DNA of 57,752 nt from Gamarada debralockiae. Its lineage: Eukaryota; Ascomycota; Leotiomycetes; Helotiales; Hyphodiscaceae. This document shows, one piece after another, positions 43,609-54,676 of the stretch. Position 1 is the stretch's first letter, and every line of letters starts with the position of its first letter. The notes beneath the pieces are model-generated. The model saw only the letters and a program-made list of their open reading frames with translations. It was not told where the DNA came from and searched no databases. The stretch lies in the NCBI GenBank assembly GCA_002803225.1, contig NXFV01000215.1, forward strand, positions 1 through 57,752, written 5' to 3'. Made by a program: the position numbers and the translations under genes.

Positions 43609-45064
43609 CTATCCTACTTTGCCATTACTTACACTAGCTCTATGTCTCGTCCTACCCGAACTCTTCGACCCTTCTAATCCATACATCCCTCCTGCAAAAA
43701 ATACAATGAATGCCCCCACTAACGTCCCTGGCGATAGTCTATTGCCAAATAGCCAGATACTCAGTAACAGACTGACTAGCTTCCTGACGTTCAACACGAT
43801 GGTGACAGTGAGTGCCGAGACTGCTGAAGCAAGTAAATTGACCCCACGAATACAAGCATACTGAGTCAACACATTCATGACAAGATACGCAAGTTGGCTT
43901 GGTATGTAAATGTTATCCAATCCCTTTCGCAAGTCTGGAGGGAGATTCGAGAGTCTTTCGGAGGTCGGAAGGCTTAATGGAGTAGAAGCGGCCAATTGGA
44001 GGAATTGTCTCCTCATTGATGGAAGGAACGGAATGAATAGAGGCAAAGCAAGGAGATGCGAGTAGAAAAGGTTCTCTTTCCAATGAGGCCCGTATTCTTT
44101 GTAGGTTTCTTCGGTATATAAGCCCATGATAGCTGAGAGCACTTGGGCGACGAAAAGGATGGCTAGTCCAGTGCTGAAAGAGGGCAATCCTTGCTGAGTC
44201 TCCACGTCTTTCTGAAAGATGTATTAGCAAAATCTAATGCAAAATAGTAACACAACTCACTTTTGACTGCTGATCCGACCAAGCCGCAATAATGACACCA
44301 ATTGTCAAGAGCGTGACAGCTATGACTTGTATCCTTGAAAACCTCTTGCCCCATATGTAGCCTGCAATGAGAGTTGTAATGCTACCCCCTGACCGAAGTA
44401 TAATGTGTATAGGGACCGAGATATTGTAGCTGAATGCATGATTGTTCAAGACGTTGATTGTAAAGAATAGGAGTATGTTGATCAGCCAGCGGCGTATAGG
44501 GACACGGTTCGGCTTGAGGAAGAAGGGAGGTCGGTTTCGATCGAATTGGGAGAAATAGCCAGTTGACGAAACGAAGAGGAATTGAACAAAAGTCAAAAGG
44601 GTTCCTGGAGAACGTCAGTCAGAGCTTGGAGGACTTGTGGATTCTTGAGCATACCGCTGTCCGGTTCGACCTTAACAATAGCTTCCAGGGCAAAGACCTA
44701 GGATTGATCATAAGCCTGCTCCAATGTCTCGAGTACAACCAGTAGGACAGTCACTCACATTCGAGCAACACCCCCCAAATATCAGCGCAAGCATCCCTCC
44801 CACAGCCAACCATTGTGGAATAGTCTCAATAAATATCCGCCCAGCCATAGCCATGATTTTCGAGGACGCTGGCCGTGGATCGTCTATGCCATACATCTCT
44901 GCCTTTTCCAGGGAAGGTGCGGCGTTAATTATCTTAGGTTTTATGACATTGCCATCAGAGGAGGCAGAAGCTTGAAGGTCTCTGAGCGTTGAGCGACGAC
45001 GGGGACCAGTCATGGGGTTGGACTGAGAGGTACTGTTAGAGTCAGTTCTGCGTTTTCTCGCCAT
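43609..45064 (-). CDS. YEA4: UDP-N-acetylglucosamine-type nucleotide-sugar transporter (UAA family, Yea4/SLC35B4-like)
   Basis: A predicted 431-residue antiporter of the drug/metabolite-transporter superfamily that moves nucleotide sugars into the ER or Golgi lumen in exchange for the nucleoside monophosphate. Exons: 45064-44759, 44697-44655 (43 nt), 44604-44261 and 44211-43609 (1296 nt), all GT-AG. About ten transmembrane helices. Family landmarks: GGCCSNVFALEAIVKVEPDS (first helix, rebuilt across splices), LNNHAFSYNISVPIHIILRS, GLYTEETYKEYGPHWKENLF with FYSHLLALPLF, and the C-terminal VSALTVTIVLNVRKLVSLLL ending in GGMYG. The N-terminal ~75 residues are hydrophilic and basic. Yea4 supplies UDP-GlcNAc for cell-wall chitin in yeast; UDP-xylose is an alternative substrate in the SLC35B4 subgroup. 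Confidence 0.9.
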
Positions 45065-46205
45065 TCAGAACAGTTTGGCGCATTGCTTGCGATCTGCCGC
45101 CTGTGGATTTTGTGGAAAGGAACCCTGATTTGACACGTAGATATTGAGAAACACCGCGGTCCGGGGGTACATGCTGTTGCTGACCACTTACTTAAACAGA
45201 TCAGACAGGTCCTGATCAAACTAAGGCATCAATGCCGAAGTTAGCTAGGTAGAGTGTGCAAGCAGGACAGGATAAAGTGTAAAATGATCGTCCAGCATCA
45301 TTCCATTTGGTAAGACCCGATTTTGAATGAGCGATTTGACCCTGTCACACACCGTAAGGGGAGGCCTTGGAGGTGGTAATTTCACCTGGGTAGGGCCGGT
45401 TAGGACCAGATTGCCGACTGTCTGCTTCGGAAGTGGCTTTTCGGGGAGGGGGGACAGGGGGGAAGAACAGGCACAAATTTTCCGCCGGTTTAAAAATAAA
45501 ATTGGCTACTATACGATTACACGATTACGAAAGTTATGGTTAAATATGTTGGGGGTTGAAGCAGTTTAGGAAGAGCTTTATTATCGCTACTCTATCGGAC
45601 ATACCTCCCTATTCCCCCTTTTTATGACGTTATCTAGGGCCAGGGGGAATAGGCTAAGAAAAGGTGCTAGTTAGGAGGTGCTTGTTGCTTATTTACAGCA
45701 TGCTGGTGTTTCGAAGTACACCTTGGATTGGAACACAAGTACTCAAAAGGAGATCTAGCGGTAAATTAGAGCATGAGCAAGCCACAATCCCCAATTCTCA
45801 CTCAATCTGAAAATCAACATCTACTTGGAATCTCTTGCATTATTCATCTGTGCGTCAACTAGTTACTTGCTGATTGTTGAAAACCTGCCCAAAGTTGATA
45901 ACCTTTGTAAATCACCAACCCATGGAAAGTCTCCTAGTAGCGCTCAGCAGCCGGAGAAGGAAAGAGTCCCCAGCCGGCCTTGACAACAACCAACCACCAG
46001 TCATCCATGCCAACCACTCCCTTCGTATTGGATGTGGCAATGTCTCTATCATCGACGACGTTTGTTCGTTTCTCATGACCCAAAAAGTCTCGAGTATGAA
46101 CGGAATTGGGAATCCGGAGTAAGGGATTCGTAAACGCTGTAGCCAGGCACGCACGAAACGCCGATAGAATATGACCAAGAGACCTCTCGCACTTCAGTCC
46201 AATTT
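45065..46205. other. Intergenic
   Basis: About 1.1 kb upstream of the transporter gene and downstream of CDC55. Plus-strand frames here (45327-45569, 45874-46122) are shadows without similarity. GC-rich stretch near 45440-45470; no repeat or RNA gene seen. Confidence 0.5.
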
Positions 46206-48086
46206 CTACAATGCAGAGAAGACGAAAAGCTATTGAACGGTTAGCAAAGTTCATTATTTTGAGGAAGATACCTACGTTATTGGTTGCTGCAATAGCAATG
46301 CTGTCTTCGAATGGATGCCAGCTCATATGTAAAATCTTCTTGTTGAAGTCGATCTGATCGGCATCGGTCTCTTTTCTCATTCTACCACCCTGGCCTGCTG
46401 CGCCTGCTGCGGGGCTGCCCGCTCTGGAACCACCCTTCTTACCCCCGTTCGTGGCTGTCGGGCTTGTGGAGGAGTTGATTGGCGTGGGGATGCCCACCTT
46501 CTTGGCTTTAAATGCGGATTTGTCGGCTTGCAGAACAACTTCAACTTCTTTATCCGGATCCGAAGGATAAATCATGAAGTTGTTGTTGTAACTTCCAGTC
46601 ATCACATTCTTGGCGTCTCCTGAGAAGACAACCTCGAACTTGTCAAAGATACTATCATTCTCGTAAGTGTCACAAAGTCGGGGTCGGAGGTGTTCGTGGA
46701 TAGGAATTGTCTTGACTGGCTGGCGCTCCATGTTTACATCCCAGATCTTGACAGTGAGGTAATCACGGGAAAGGATGTATCGACCATCGTGTGAGAATCG
46801 GACGTCGGAAATGGAGGAGATAATTTCTGAGAAGAATGAGCGTGCAGAGGGGTCCTCTTCTTGCTCAAATTCTACAGAGAATGTGTTAGTAGATTGTCTG
46901 TTCAATGTTATGTCTTTCAACTTACGTTTTGCATGTTGATCACACAGAGCGCTCTCTCGCATATCTGCAAGCTTGATTGTACCTTTCGAGCTTGCATACA
47001 TGAACCAATTGCAGCTCTGTGGATGAAACTCCGCAGCTGTGATGACTTCTGTCAACTCTTCCATGTTGGCTGGCTTGATATCAACAATGTTGAAGCTTTG
47101 GTCTTGAATGTTCAAGTTCCAAAGGTTTATTCGCAAGTCATCACTACTAATGAAAGTCTCTCCATCACTGTTCACTGAGATGCTGTTGATATGATATGCA
47201 TGAGCGTTGGCGTATGTTCGACGAGGTACTGCAGCTACAACGGTATCGTGATGGGTAAGGCGGGGTAATTTGAGGTCGTGTGAGCTGGTAAAATGGACAT
47301 TCGAGATAGGTCGAACACCACCCCCACCTCCAGCGACGTTTCCAGGTGTCAAGTCATGAGAGAGGTTGTTCTCTGCCACCACCTTCAAAGACTTCTCAAA
47401 AACTTTCCATAACTTGATTGTCTTGTCATTTGTGGAGAGGAGGTAATGAGACGCATTCTGTCGCCGGCACCACTTAATCTTATTGATCTTCTCTTCTATT
47501 TCGAGGGACTTAAGGTAATCGAATTCGGGTTCGTGGGATTGGAATTCGGTATGAAACTTGTACTCGCAGGTTTTTTTCTAAATCACGCGTCAGCTTGCTG
47601 TACCAGTTGATGCGGCCGTATGGTGTCTCAAGGGTTGGCATACTGTCTCGTTCCTCTCGAATAGTACAACTCGGCCGCCTTTATCTCCAGTCGCAAGGTA
47701 ATTGCCTGTGTGATCGAATTCGACAGTCGAAATGATGTCCGCTAGAATCACAGCCGTGTTAGCTTTGTGTCTGCCAGCATAACGGACCAGGGATGAGAGA
47801 CACCAGGATCGCAATCAAGATTCCTTATGCAGCTTTTGGAACAAGCACAACTAACCTTCTGTGATGTCCTCTACATCTCCCTTATCACCAAAACATCTGA
47901 TATTTATGTTAGAACTGTTGACACAAAGGCCGCCAGGGCCCGGAAATGGCCAAAGACTCCATGTAGGATATTGGGACTCTGGCGCACAGCGCTGATCTTG
48001 AAAGCCTCGAGCTGAGAAGTAGAGGAAACGGGAAATACTAACTGTGTGAACTTCCAGGTTGGAGAGTTCGGTTCTCCTTCTACCAT
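46206..48086 (-). CDS. CDC55: PP2A regulatory B (PR55) subunit
   Basis: Predicted 484-residue WD40 beta-propeller that directs protein phosphatase 2A to its substrates (mitotic exit, morphogenesis, stress). Exons: 48086-48043, 47896-47856, 47741-47644, 47577-46926, 46871-46276 and 46229-46206 (24 nt); total 1455 nt. The start [15 protein letters not shown] joins across two introns to [20 protein letters not shown], the usual B-subunit N-terminus. Later landmarks: [93 protein letters not shown], and the very conserved end [19 protein letters not shown] plus LFVFSAL in the last exon. A Gly/Ser-rich insert (about residues 395-430) lies between the sixth and seventh blades, as in other filamentous fungi. 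Divergent from the uncharacterised gene at 49001. Confidence 0.95.
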
Positions 48087-49000
48087 CTTTTACGACCCGT
48101 GTGGCGGAGAAGAGGTCCTCGCCCAACAGGTGTAGTCGCGGTATGGAGTCTGCTACTTTTGATAGAGACTGTATGCAAGGTCAAACGCGTCGAGATTCGA
48201 CTGTTCGCGATCTTTATGATAGAGAAAAGGCTGAGTTGAGTTGAGGCAGGCAAGGGTAAGTTCCCGAAACTGGATTTGAGGGAAGTGACGGTGTGTTGGC
48301 GAAGATTGTCGACGCACGTTCTCTGACGTAGTTGGCAGACGAGGCAAAGCTGAAATGGTGAATTTCCTCGCTGATTCGAGTGTCGACGTGATACGCGGAG
48401 AGGGATCTAGGCTTTGGTTGAGGTTACTCTTGTGTTGTCGTGGGGTTTTGGGTGGCCTTGGCGAGATAGAAGCAGCCTCAGCAAGGCTCGCTTTGAAAAT
48501 CCGCACTATGTTGGATGACAAAAGGTCAAAGAGCGAGCCACCAGAACGACGGAAACGTTCACTTCGGAGTTACGTTGTCAATGAAAACCATTGCTTTATT
48601 GAATGAAGTGTATATTGAAAGGAGGAATTAAAGATTCTTTCAAAGAAGGAATTCACTGCGGGTTATTTTGAAGATTTAATTTAGTTGGTTTTTTTATCTC
48701 ATTTTTACTCCAGCTCTTGGCACCGTGCAAATACAGTACACAGATTGCCCTCTGTATGCATGATGCAGCCCTTTTCTCATCTAAATTGTGGGGTACTGTA
48801 TACTATCTGCATTATTCTTCCCTTGTAGTATATGAAAAAAAGGAATATACAAGCTCATCTTCCCCGCATCGCCCCACCTCCTTGAAGTAACTATCACGTG
48901 CCAACGGGCTTATGAGTATTCGGCGGTTTTCGGCCGTGCGAATGTTTATTGACCAACCTCATCCAAACCTCCAGATATTGTGCGAGCGAACGAAAACGGA
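48087..49000. other. Divergent intergenic region upstream of CDC55
   Basis: About 0.9 kb shared by CDC55 and the gene at 49001. A CACGTG E-box lies at about 48895, 100 bp from the plus-strand start. Open frames within are not protein-like. Confidence 0.5.
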
Positions 49001-49954
49001 ATGAACGAGGAGAAGGGCAAAGGTCGTGCGAAGGGCGACGAGGATGGAGACAAAGGACAATCAGAGGAGCAGCCATCAATGCTATCACGAGTTACAGCCT
49101 CGGCAACTGGGTTGACTCGAAGTGCCTTCGCAGCCCCAAACGGCAATGAGTTGAATGAACGTGCTGCTGCTGCTCTTGCGGACTCAGGAAAGGGACAAAT
49201 CGGACAATCGTCCAGCTCAAGTGGCAATTCCGCGTGGGCCGAGAGTTCGAAAGCCCTTCAGCAACGAGTCCATCAAGCGAATTCTGCCAATGCTTTCAGA
49301 GTTGGACATAATGAGGAGCATACCAGGCAGTCTGAGAACGAATTCTCTTCATTTTTGAATGGAATTGACTCTTTCATACCATCCGAGGATTCAGGAGAGG
49401 GTCATTTTGCGAGCGGTGGTTTGGGAGATGACCTTGGGGAGGCTTGGACGAGAGCTCAACCTACTGCTATTGCCTCGTATTCACAAACGCCAGTCTATGG
49501 AAGTGTTGCTGAGCAGCAAAGACGAGATGGCGAGGATGTCTTGGCCCTTTTGTCTCAGAATGATGCTATTGAAGAGACATTCGAACCATCTCCCGAGGAT
49601 GAAAACTACGATTGGGGACTCTCCGCAGAGCAACTCTCACAACTTCGAGCTATGGCAAATGATCTGTTCCCTTCAACAGCTGCTCATGGTGCTATTGATC
49701 CCAATCATCCTCTAAATCTTGCTCCCAATTTCGAAGGTGTAAACGGCCAACCACCGACGGGAAGTGACGACTGGAGAGAGCAATGGGATGGTGTCTTGAA
49801 CCGGTATACTGATGAAGTCTGGGGAGGCCTGCTACCTCTTGTTAAGGAAGCTCGAAAGGAAGTTGAGGACCTTCGCAATGATCCGTCAAGCACTGAGCTG
49901 CCCAAGGCTCTCCGAAGACTCGGGGCAATCCTGGGGCACCTGCGAAAATATTGA
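49001..49954 (+). CDS. Uncharacterised hydrophilic protein
   Basis: Not recognised. A single-exon gene for 317 residues without signal peptide or membrane helix. The frame is open further upstream but lacks an ATG before 49001. Composition: a charged N-terminus (MNEEKGKGRAKGDEDGDKGQ), a Ser/Ala-rich middle, a short conserved-looking motif SENEFSSFLNGIDSFIPSE near residues 105-125, an acidic stretch (PSPEDENYDWGLSAEQLSQL) near 195-215, and a predicted helical C-terminal domain rich in tryptophan (DDWREQWDGVLNRYTDEVWG) followed by a coiled-coil-like helix and the end LRRLGAILGHLRKY. The E-F-x-x-F-L motif and C-terminal helix bundle suggest a protein-interaction adaptor, possibly a peroxin-like cargo co-receptor, but that is only a guess. 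It is head-to-head with CDC55. Confidence 0.75.
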   Translation: MNEEKGKGRAKGDEDGDKGQSEEQPSMLSRVTASATGLTRSAFAAPNGNELNERAAAALADSGKGQIGQSSSSSGNSAWAESSKALQQRVHQANSANAFRVGHNEEHTRQSENEFSSFLNGIDSFIPSEDSGEGHFASGGLGDDLGEAWTRAQPTAIASYSQTPVYGSVAEQQRRDGEDVLALLSQNDAIEETFEPSPEDENYDWGLSAEQLSQLRAMANDLFPSTAAHGAIDPNHPLNLAPNFEGVNGQPPTGSDDWREQWDGVLNRYTDEVWGGLLPLVKEARKEVEDLRNDPSSTELPKALRRLGAILGHLRKY

Positions 49955-50128
49955 ATATCGGGAAATCTCGTCGGATCTTTGGCCTCGCCAACCTCGCATA
50001 TTCTCTCAAGAACGAGAGAGTCATTTAGGGGCCTTACACAATTGGATGAATTAGTTTCCAGATCCTACAGGTTCTGTAGCATATCTGGAATACTGGTCTC
50101 AATTTTACAATGGGGCGGGACATACCGT

Positions 50129-51860
50129 CTACTTCAACTCCTGGCCCGCCAAATCCCACTTCACACGGGCCACGCCTGAATTCCCCACGATCCACAAGTC
50201 TTCATAGGTAGCGCCAGACCAGGTAAAATTTGTACTATGGGGAGTCAGCGAACTTATCCATCTGGGTCTCAGGAGCTCCGAGGGGATAAACGGAGAGCAT
50301 GGGAGGAAACACAACGAGTTCGAGGGTGGGAGAACACAGAACCGATAATTCTTACCAATAAAGTTGGGTTGGATCCTGACTAGCATCGCTCCATCATTTG
50401 GGTCGATCACATCAACTCCCTTCCCAGCACCAGTCACTATTTTTCGTCAGCCTATTCCTAAACCTTCCAAACAATAAGTGACAGAGACTCACAAAATATC
50501 CATTTGCAGCCTCCTTCAGACCATCAGGAATCCAATCCTACGCAAATAATTAGTCTCTTTTTCACAATATGGTTCTCATCGGGGGTCAAATCGTATGCGT
50601 ACACCACTCGTTTCCCTGTGGTGTTGAAGTTGTGCCTTGGGGTCCAATCGACTGCAAATTGGTCCTGCAACAGCACCAGAGTCTGTGAGATACACGGTGC
50701 GAATTTCTGTTGCTGAGCAGTTGGCCATGCGTGGGCTGATTGCTATCCTGTTGGGCTGGAGTATGGAGTTGTCGACAACGGAGACAGCGCCGGTAGAGGG
50801 GCGGAAGCGATAGGATGCTGTTTCGAGCTGTGGTGCCGTGTCTGTGAAAGCATTGACCCACGAATGCTCTTCTTATTGTCAGTCGATTTGGAGGAATGGC
50901 TTGAAGCGGGAGACTCACGTGGATCAGTGAACCTGGAGACCCGTCTTATCAGAGAATTCAAACCATTAATTCGAAGAAGGACTCACCAAACATCGCCCTT
51001 GTCGTCAACGAAAATATCGTCATAGGTATTGAAATAATACCCAAAATAATTATTCAACAGTGTCGTCGTCTTGTTAGTCGTCAGATCAAGCGTCGCTATC
51101 CCAGGTCTCTCTTCAATGCCAAATACTATCATTCCCTCCCAATACGCACCAATAAATCCTGGAATAGAATGAGCAAGTCCTTATACCCATAAACTTTTCA
51201 CTTACAAGCCAGTAATTTCCTAATCAAACTTGTTTTAAGAACAAACGAAGTGATTTTCGCTGTATGGGGCAAGAGCGGGAGTACATAGAGTGCATGAGAG
51301 GAAACGCGAGTGAGAGCAAGAGGTGGGAAAACAAAGAGCCAATGTTCCTTACTTATGTGTGGCCTTCCATTAGGTGCGTAAATCGGCGGATCAGACGCCA
51401 GCTCTCCAAAATACAGAGGCTCAATATTCAGATTCATCACCAATTGCGGGAGAAATCCAGGCGGGCTCGTATTTCCTCTCAGCTGAGAGAAATACAGCTT
51501 ATTCGTTATGGGCGAGTACACCGGTGCTTCGTGCGCGGCATCATCAACCAAGAATATATACTCGTAGCTTGGCGTATCTCCCAGCTACCTTAAGCCGCGC
51601 TCTTGGTTGAAGACGAGGAAGTCGGCCCCAGCTACGAGACCAAAGGAAGTGTCATTGGGGACAGATGTGGAAGCAGAGGTATCTTCGTAGGAGCCATTGG
51701 AAGAGGCCTCTCGGTAGAAGTGGTAGGGCATTACGTCGCCATCCTTGTTGATGCATACTAGCTTCGAGGAGGCGGGGCTGCAAGTTTGGGCGAGGGATAG
51801 ATGGTACCTGGAGGTTGGGCGGTTGCCGAAAGAAGAAGAGGGGAAGTAAGACCAATGAGA
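50129..51860 (-). pseudogene. Broken SMP-30/gluconolactonase-like gene
   Basis: Minus-strand exons read as a fungal six-bladed propeller enzyme of the SMP-30/gluconolactonase/lactonase type: VAGADFLVFNQERGL, PSYEYIFLVDDAAHEAPVYS, NKLYFSQLRGN, PPIYAPNG, RPGIATLDLTTNKTTTLLNN, YFNTYDDIFVDDKGDVWFTD, SWVNAFTDTAPQLETASYRF, SVVDNSILQPNRIAISP and the C-terminal RVKWDLAGQELK stop at 50129. Breaks: an in-frame TAG at 51585-51587 between GLR and LGDTPSYEY, where the family is continuous, and two single-base losses around 50640-50665, where the frame must shift to reach FNTTGKRVVYAYDLTPDENH. The N-terminal exon near 51860 is not cleanly open either. The propeller parts are well kept, so inactivation looks recent, or the breaks are sequencing errors. 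The gene would have encoded a secreted or cytosolic lactone hydrolase. Confidence 0.65.
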
Positions 51861-52547
51861 AGAACTGAAAACTCTGGAGGTATTACAGTGTGGGCAAAGT
51901 GTCAGAAAGTTGAATTGTACTTGAACACAGGGAATTATTGAGAAATCCATACTTATATTCCCCACCTTCCCCTCTCTCAAAATAATGCAGGGAAACAGAT
52001 GCACTTCGAAAATGACGTCCCTGGCATATAAGAGCATCCTCAAGAAAGAACGATATCCGGGAGTATCGAGTGGATACGGCCAAGCATGGCTGGGTATTCC
52101 CAATGGGGGCAGGTTTATCGTGTTGACAAGTGTCGATCCCCGGCACTCAAATTGCTTGGTATCCGCAAATGCCGGCATGGAACTTTGAAATGAGTGACGA
52201 AATTGGACAAAAACATGAGTGAAGAGGGACTGCGTCTCACATACCTTCAAACGCCGACAATAAAGGCCGGCCAAGGAAATTGAAGAGAGTTTGGCGTGAC
52301 CTCTCAAAACATCGGAGTATTCACGTAATTGTTTACCGCAGTTGTATTGTTAGAGAAGAAGACAAAAAATGGACTTGCAAACTCAAAATGATATTGCATG
52401 ATCTGCCTTTCTGTAATCAGAATTACTCAATGGTGTTTCAACAATCATAGCACCCAGCCGACTTTAATCGTTCAATACTTCTGGGCGATTGAATAAGACT
52501 AGCTGCAGAACTCAAGAAAACTCTCAAAATATAACATTTGGAATCCA
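51861..52547. other. Intergenic
   Basis: Upstream of the SMP-30-like gene. Long minus-strand frames (52307-51861) look non-coding; nothing else recognised. Confidence 0.5.
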
Positions 52548-53318
52548 TCACTGCTTCTTGTTCCTTGCACAGAAGAAATTCGCTCCGATCACTTCTAGCC
52601 CCTCTTTCTTGGCCCAATCTCTGACACCATGTCCCTTCTTACCAAAGCCCCAGTGCTGTCTATCTTCCGGTGCTGTAAGATTCGTGTTGTCTCCCTCCAG
52701 AAGAACGAAAACATAACGATGATAGCCAGTCTTAGGAGGTGGTCCAGGAGGTTTGTCTCATAATGGTCAGCAAATTGCTCCTCAAGCAAGTGATATTACT
52801 CACATTTAACAACTTCCTTGCTTATTTTTGAAAGCGCGAACTCAAACGGGTACTGCCCTTCCGTAGGAACGATCCCAATCCAGTGGCACATCTCGCTCCA
52901 CCTGGGATTGCTCCTTGAAGGCGCATCAGGATCCGTGAGGATGATCGTGAGTCCAGATGTTGACTGAAGCTCTGGGCAGTATATCTTCAATGAGGGACTC
53001 TCTTTGGTTTTGGACGGCTTCAAAGTATTGCCCAATGCTACGGGATACTCTTTGTTCTTCTTGTTATAGAATGGAGCAATGAAGCATTTTGGCATGAAGT
53101 CGTCGACGACATCGTCTATGATATCGGCTTTCTTCAATCTTGTTGGCGTAAGCCAGGGAGCTTTGTTAGAGAGAAGCTGTTACTTACGCATGTCTGATAG
53201 ATTCAAAGGCGCCCTCGTTATTCCCAATGACCTTTTGCGGATCGGCAGGGGTCGCAAGACTAGTGCTGGCCGGTATTCCCAAGAGGAAGAGAAAGGAAAG
53301 CAGAAACTTTGAATGCAT
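52548..53318 (-). CDS. Secreted phosphatidylethanolamine-binding protein (PEBP/TFS1-like)
   Basis: A predicted 224-residue PEBP-family protein. Exons: 53318-53188, 53138-52804 and 52756-52548 (675 nt), introns 47-49 nt. A signal peptide covers about residues 1-21 (MHSKFLLSFLFLLGIPASTS), so unlike yeast TFS1 it enters the secretory pathway. The PEBP ligand-pocket motif is present: LTIILTDPDAPSRSNPRWSE followed by MCHWIGIV near residues 95-123. It then has the PPGPPPKTGYHRYVFVLLEG motif across the last splice and the C-terminal EVIGANFFCARN. In yeast, TFS1 inhibits carboxypeptidase Y and modulates Ras signalling. A secreted version might act on vacuolar or extracellular proteases or bind lipid; this is inferred. 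Only the joined exon 1 supplies a plausible start, and its splice keeps phase (GTAAGT...CAACAAG). Confidence 0.88.
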
Positions 53319-54676
53319 ATTCGAATTCACACAGTGAACAGCTACGAATTTCGATGACTATATGGAGTCTTCAATGAAGGAATTGAGCTGAACAGTCAAT
53401 TTTCAGAAAGGAAAGCAGTCGTGTGCTTCCCCGCACGTATAGCCTCGACTTGAGCTCATCGAGAAAGCCAAACGTCATTCCTGTCGTGCTGCCTGATCTT
53501 TCTGTCAGGCAAAAACTCTCAAGATTTGTTTTCATGTGATCAGCGCAAAAAAGAGCGATATACACAGCGTTTGGCAACTGGAAACGTGGAGATGATGCCA
53601 GGAAAATCAACAAGGTTATAAGAAAAAGAAGTCCAAGCCAACTGTATAGTGCCTTATTATTTAGAACATAAGGTCTTGTAGCAGGTATCTGGCAAAAGAT
53701 GCAGCATGCGGCGCTTTGAGAGTGAGGAAGATCAAGGAAAAAAATATATGATAAGCCAAGTAGACCGAATAGCTCTGGTATGTATGTAGTTTGAAAGGGG
53801 AATATCTAATGGGCTCTTTGAATTGCCACGCTTAAAGGTGCTCGAACGATGGAAGGAGGTACCTACCAGCACTGGCTGTTCCTTAAGTACAATATAAATT
53901 ATAGTTGAGACGAATTGCAACAACAAAAGACCAATCATCCAAACACGCCCGGCGATTTGTATATTTGAAGGACTACGGTCATTCCGACCAGTCCTCCGAA
54001 AGTCTCAAACGTTCACATGAGTTGAACGATTGAAGGGTAGGATACAGTCCAGATAGTTGCATAAAGGCAAAGGCTACGTGCAAGTACAGTTTTTAGATGT
54101 TCTGGTATCTCGGATGCCGACTCCATGGCAAATGGGAGGAGCTTGTGACTGACCTCTGAGAGCTTAATGGGTGCCACGCGCTTGCTGTCATCTGAACATT
54201 AGACAGAAGCAGAATTTTGATCGGTGAAGAACACGGGATTTTATCCTTCGAACAGATTTTCCAGATACTTATAGGGTCATTGGATTAAATCAGTAAAATA
54301 TAATCCTAGCAGAAGGAGAGCGCATTGTTTAATAAAAGTAGACGAATAAAAATTTATGCGGTCACAGGAGTTGTGTGGCGGACTACAGGCATTCAGGCAG
54401 AGCTGTGGCTGAACTTTTCGGAATTGAGCGCATCGAAACCAAGGAAAGCCTGGTGTAAATACTGCGAACTTTTTATCACTAGGACCCACGACGACCAGCA
54501 CCAGAGCACTGCGAGATCCCGGGTGCCCCTTAACATCCCCTCGAAATATTTCGACGCGCCATTCGTTCCTTCCGTGCATCTCTAGAGCACCCCTTCTCGA
54601 AACTCGTCGACGCGACGCCTCCACAGGACTGAACCCGTCTCTGCCCTTGGGCTTCATCGATTCCCAACACAGCAAG
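53319..54676. other. Intergenic, no convincing gene
   Basis: About 1.36 kb between two divergent genes. Short minus-strand frames (53613-53371, 53938-53732) have hydrophobic stretches but no recognisable family or splice partners. Confidence 0.5.
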
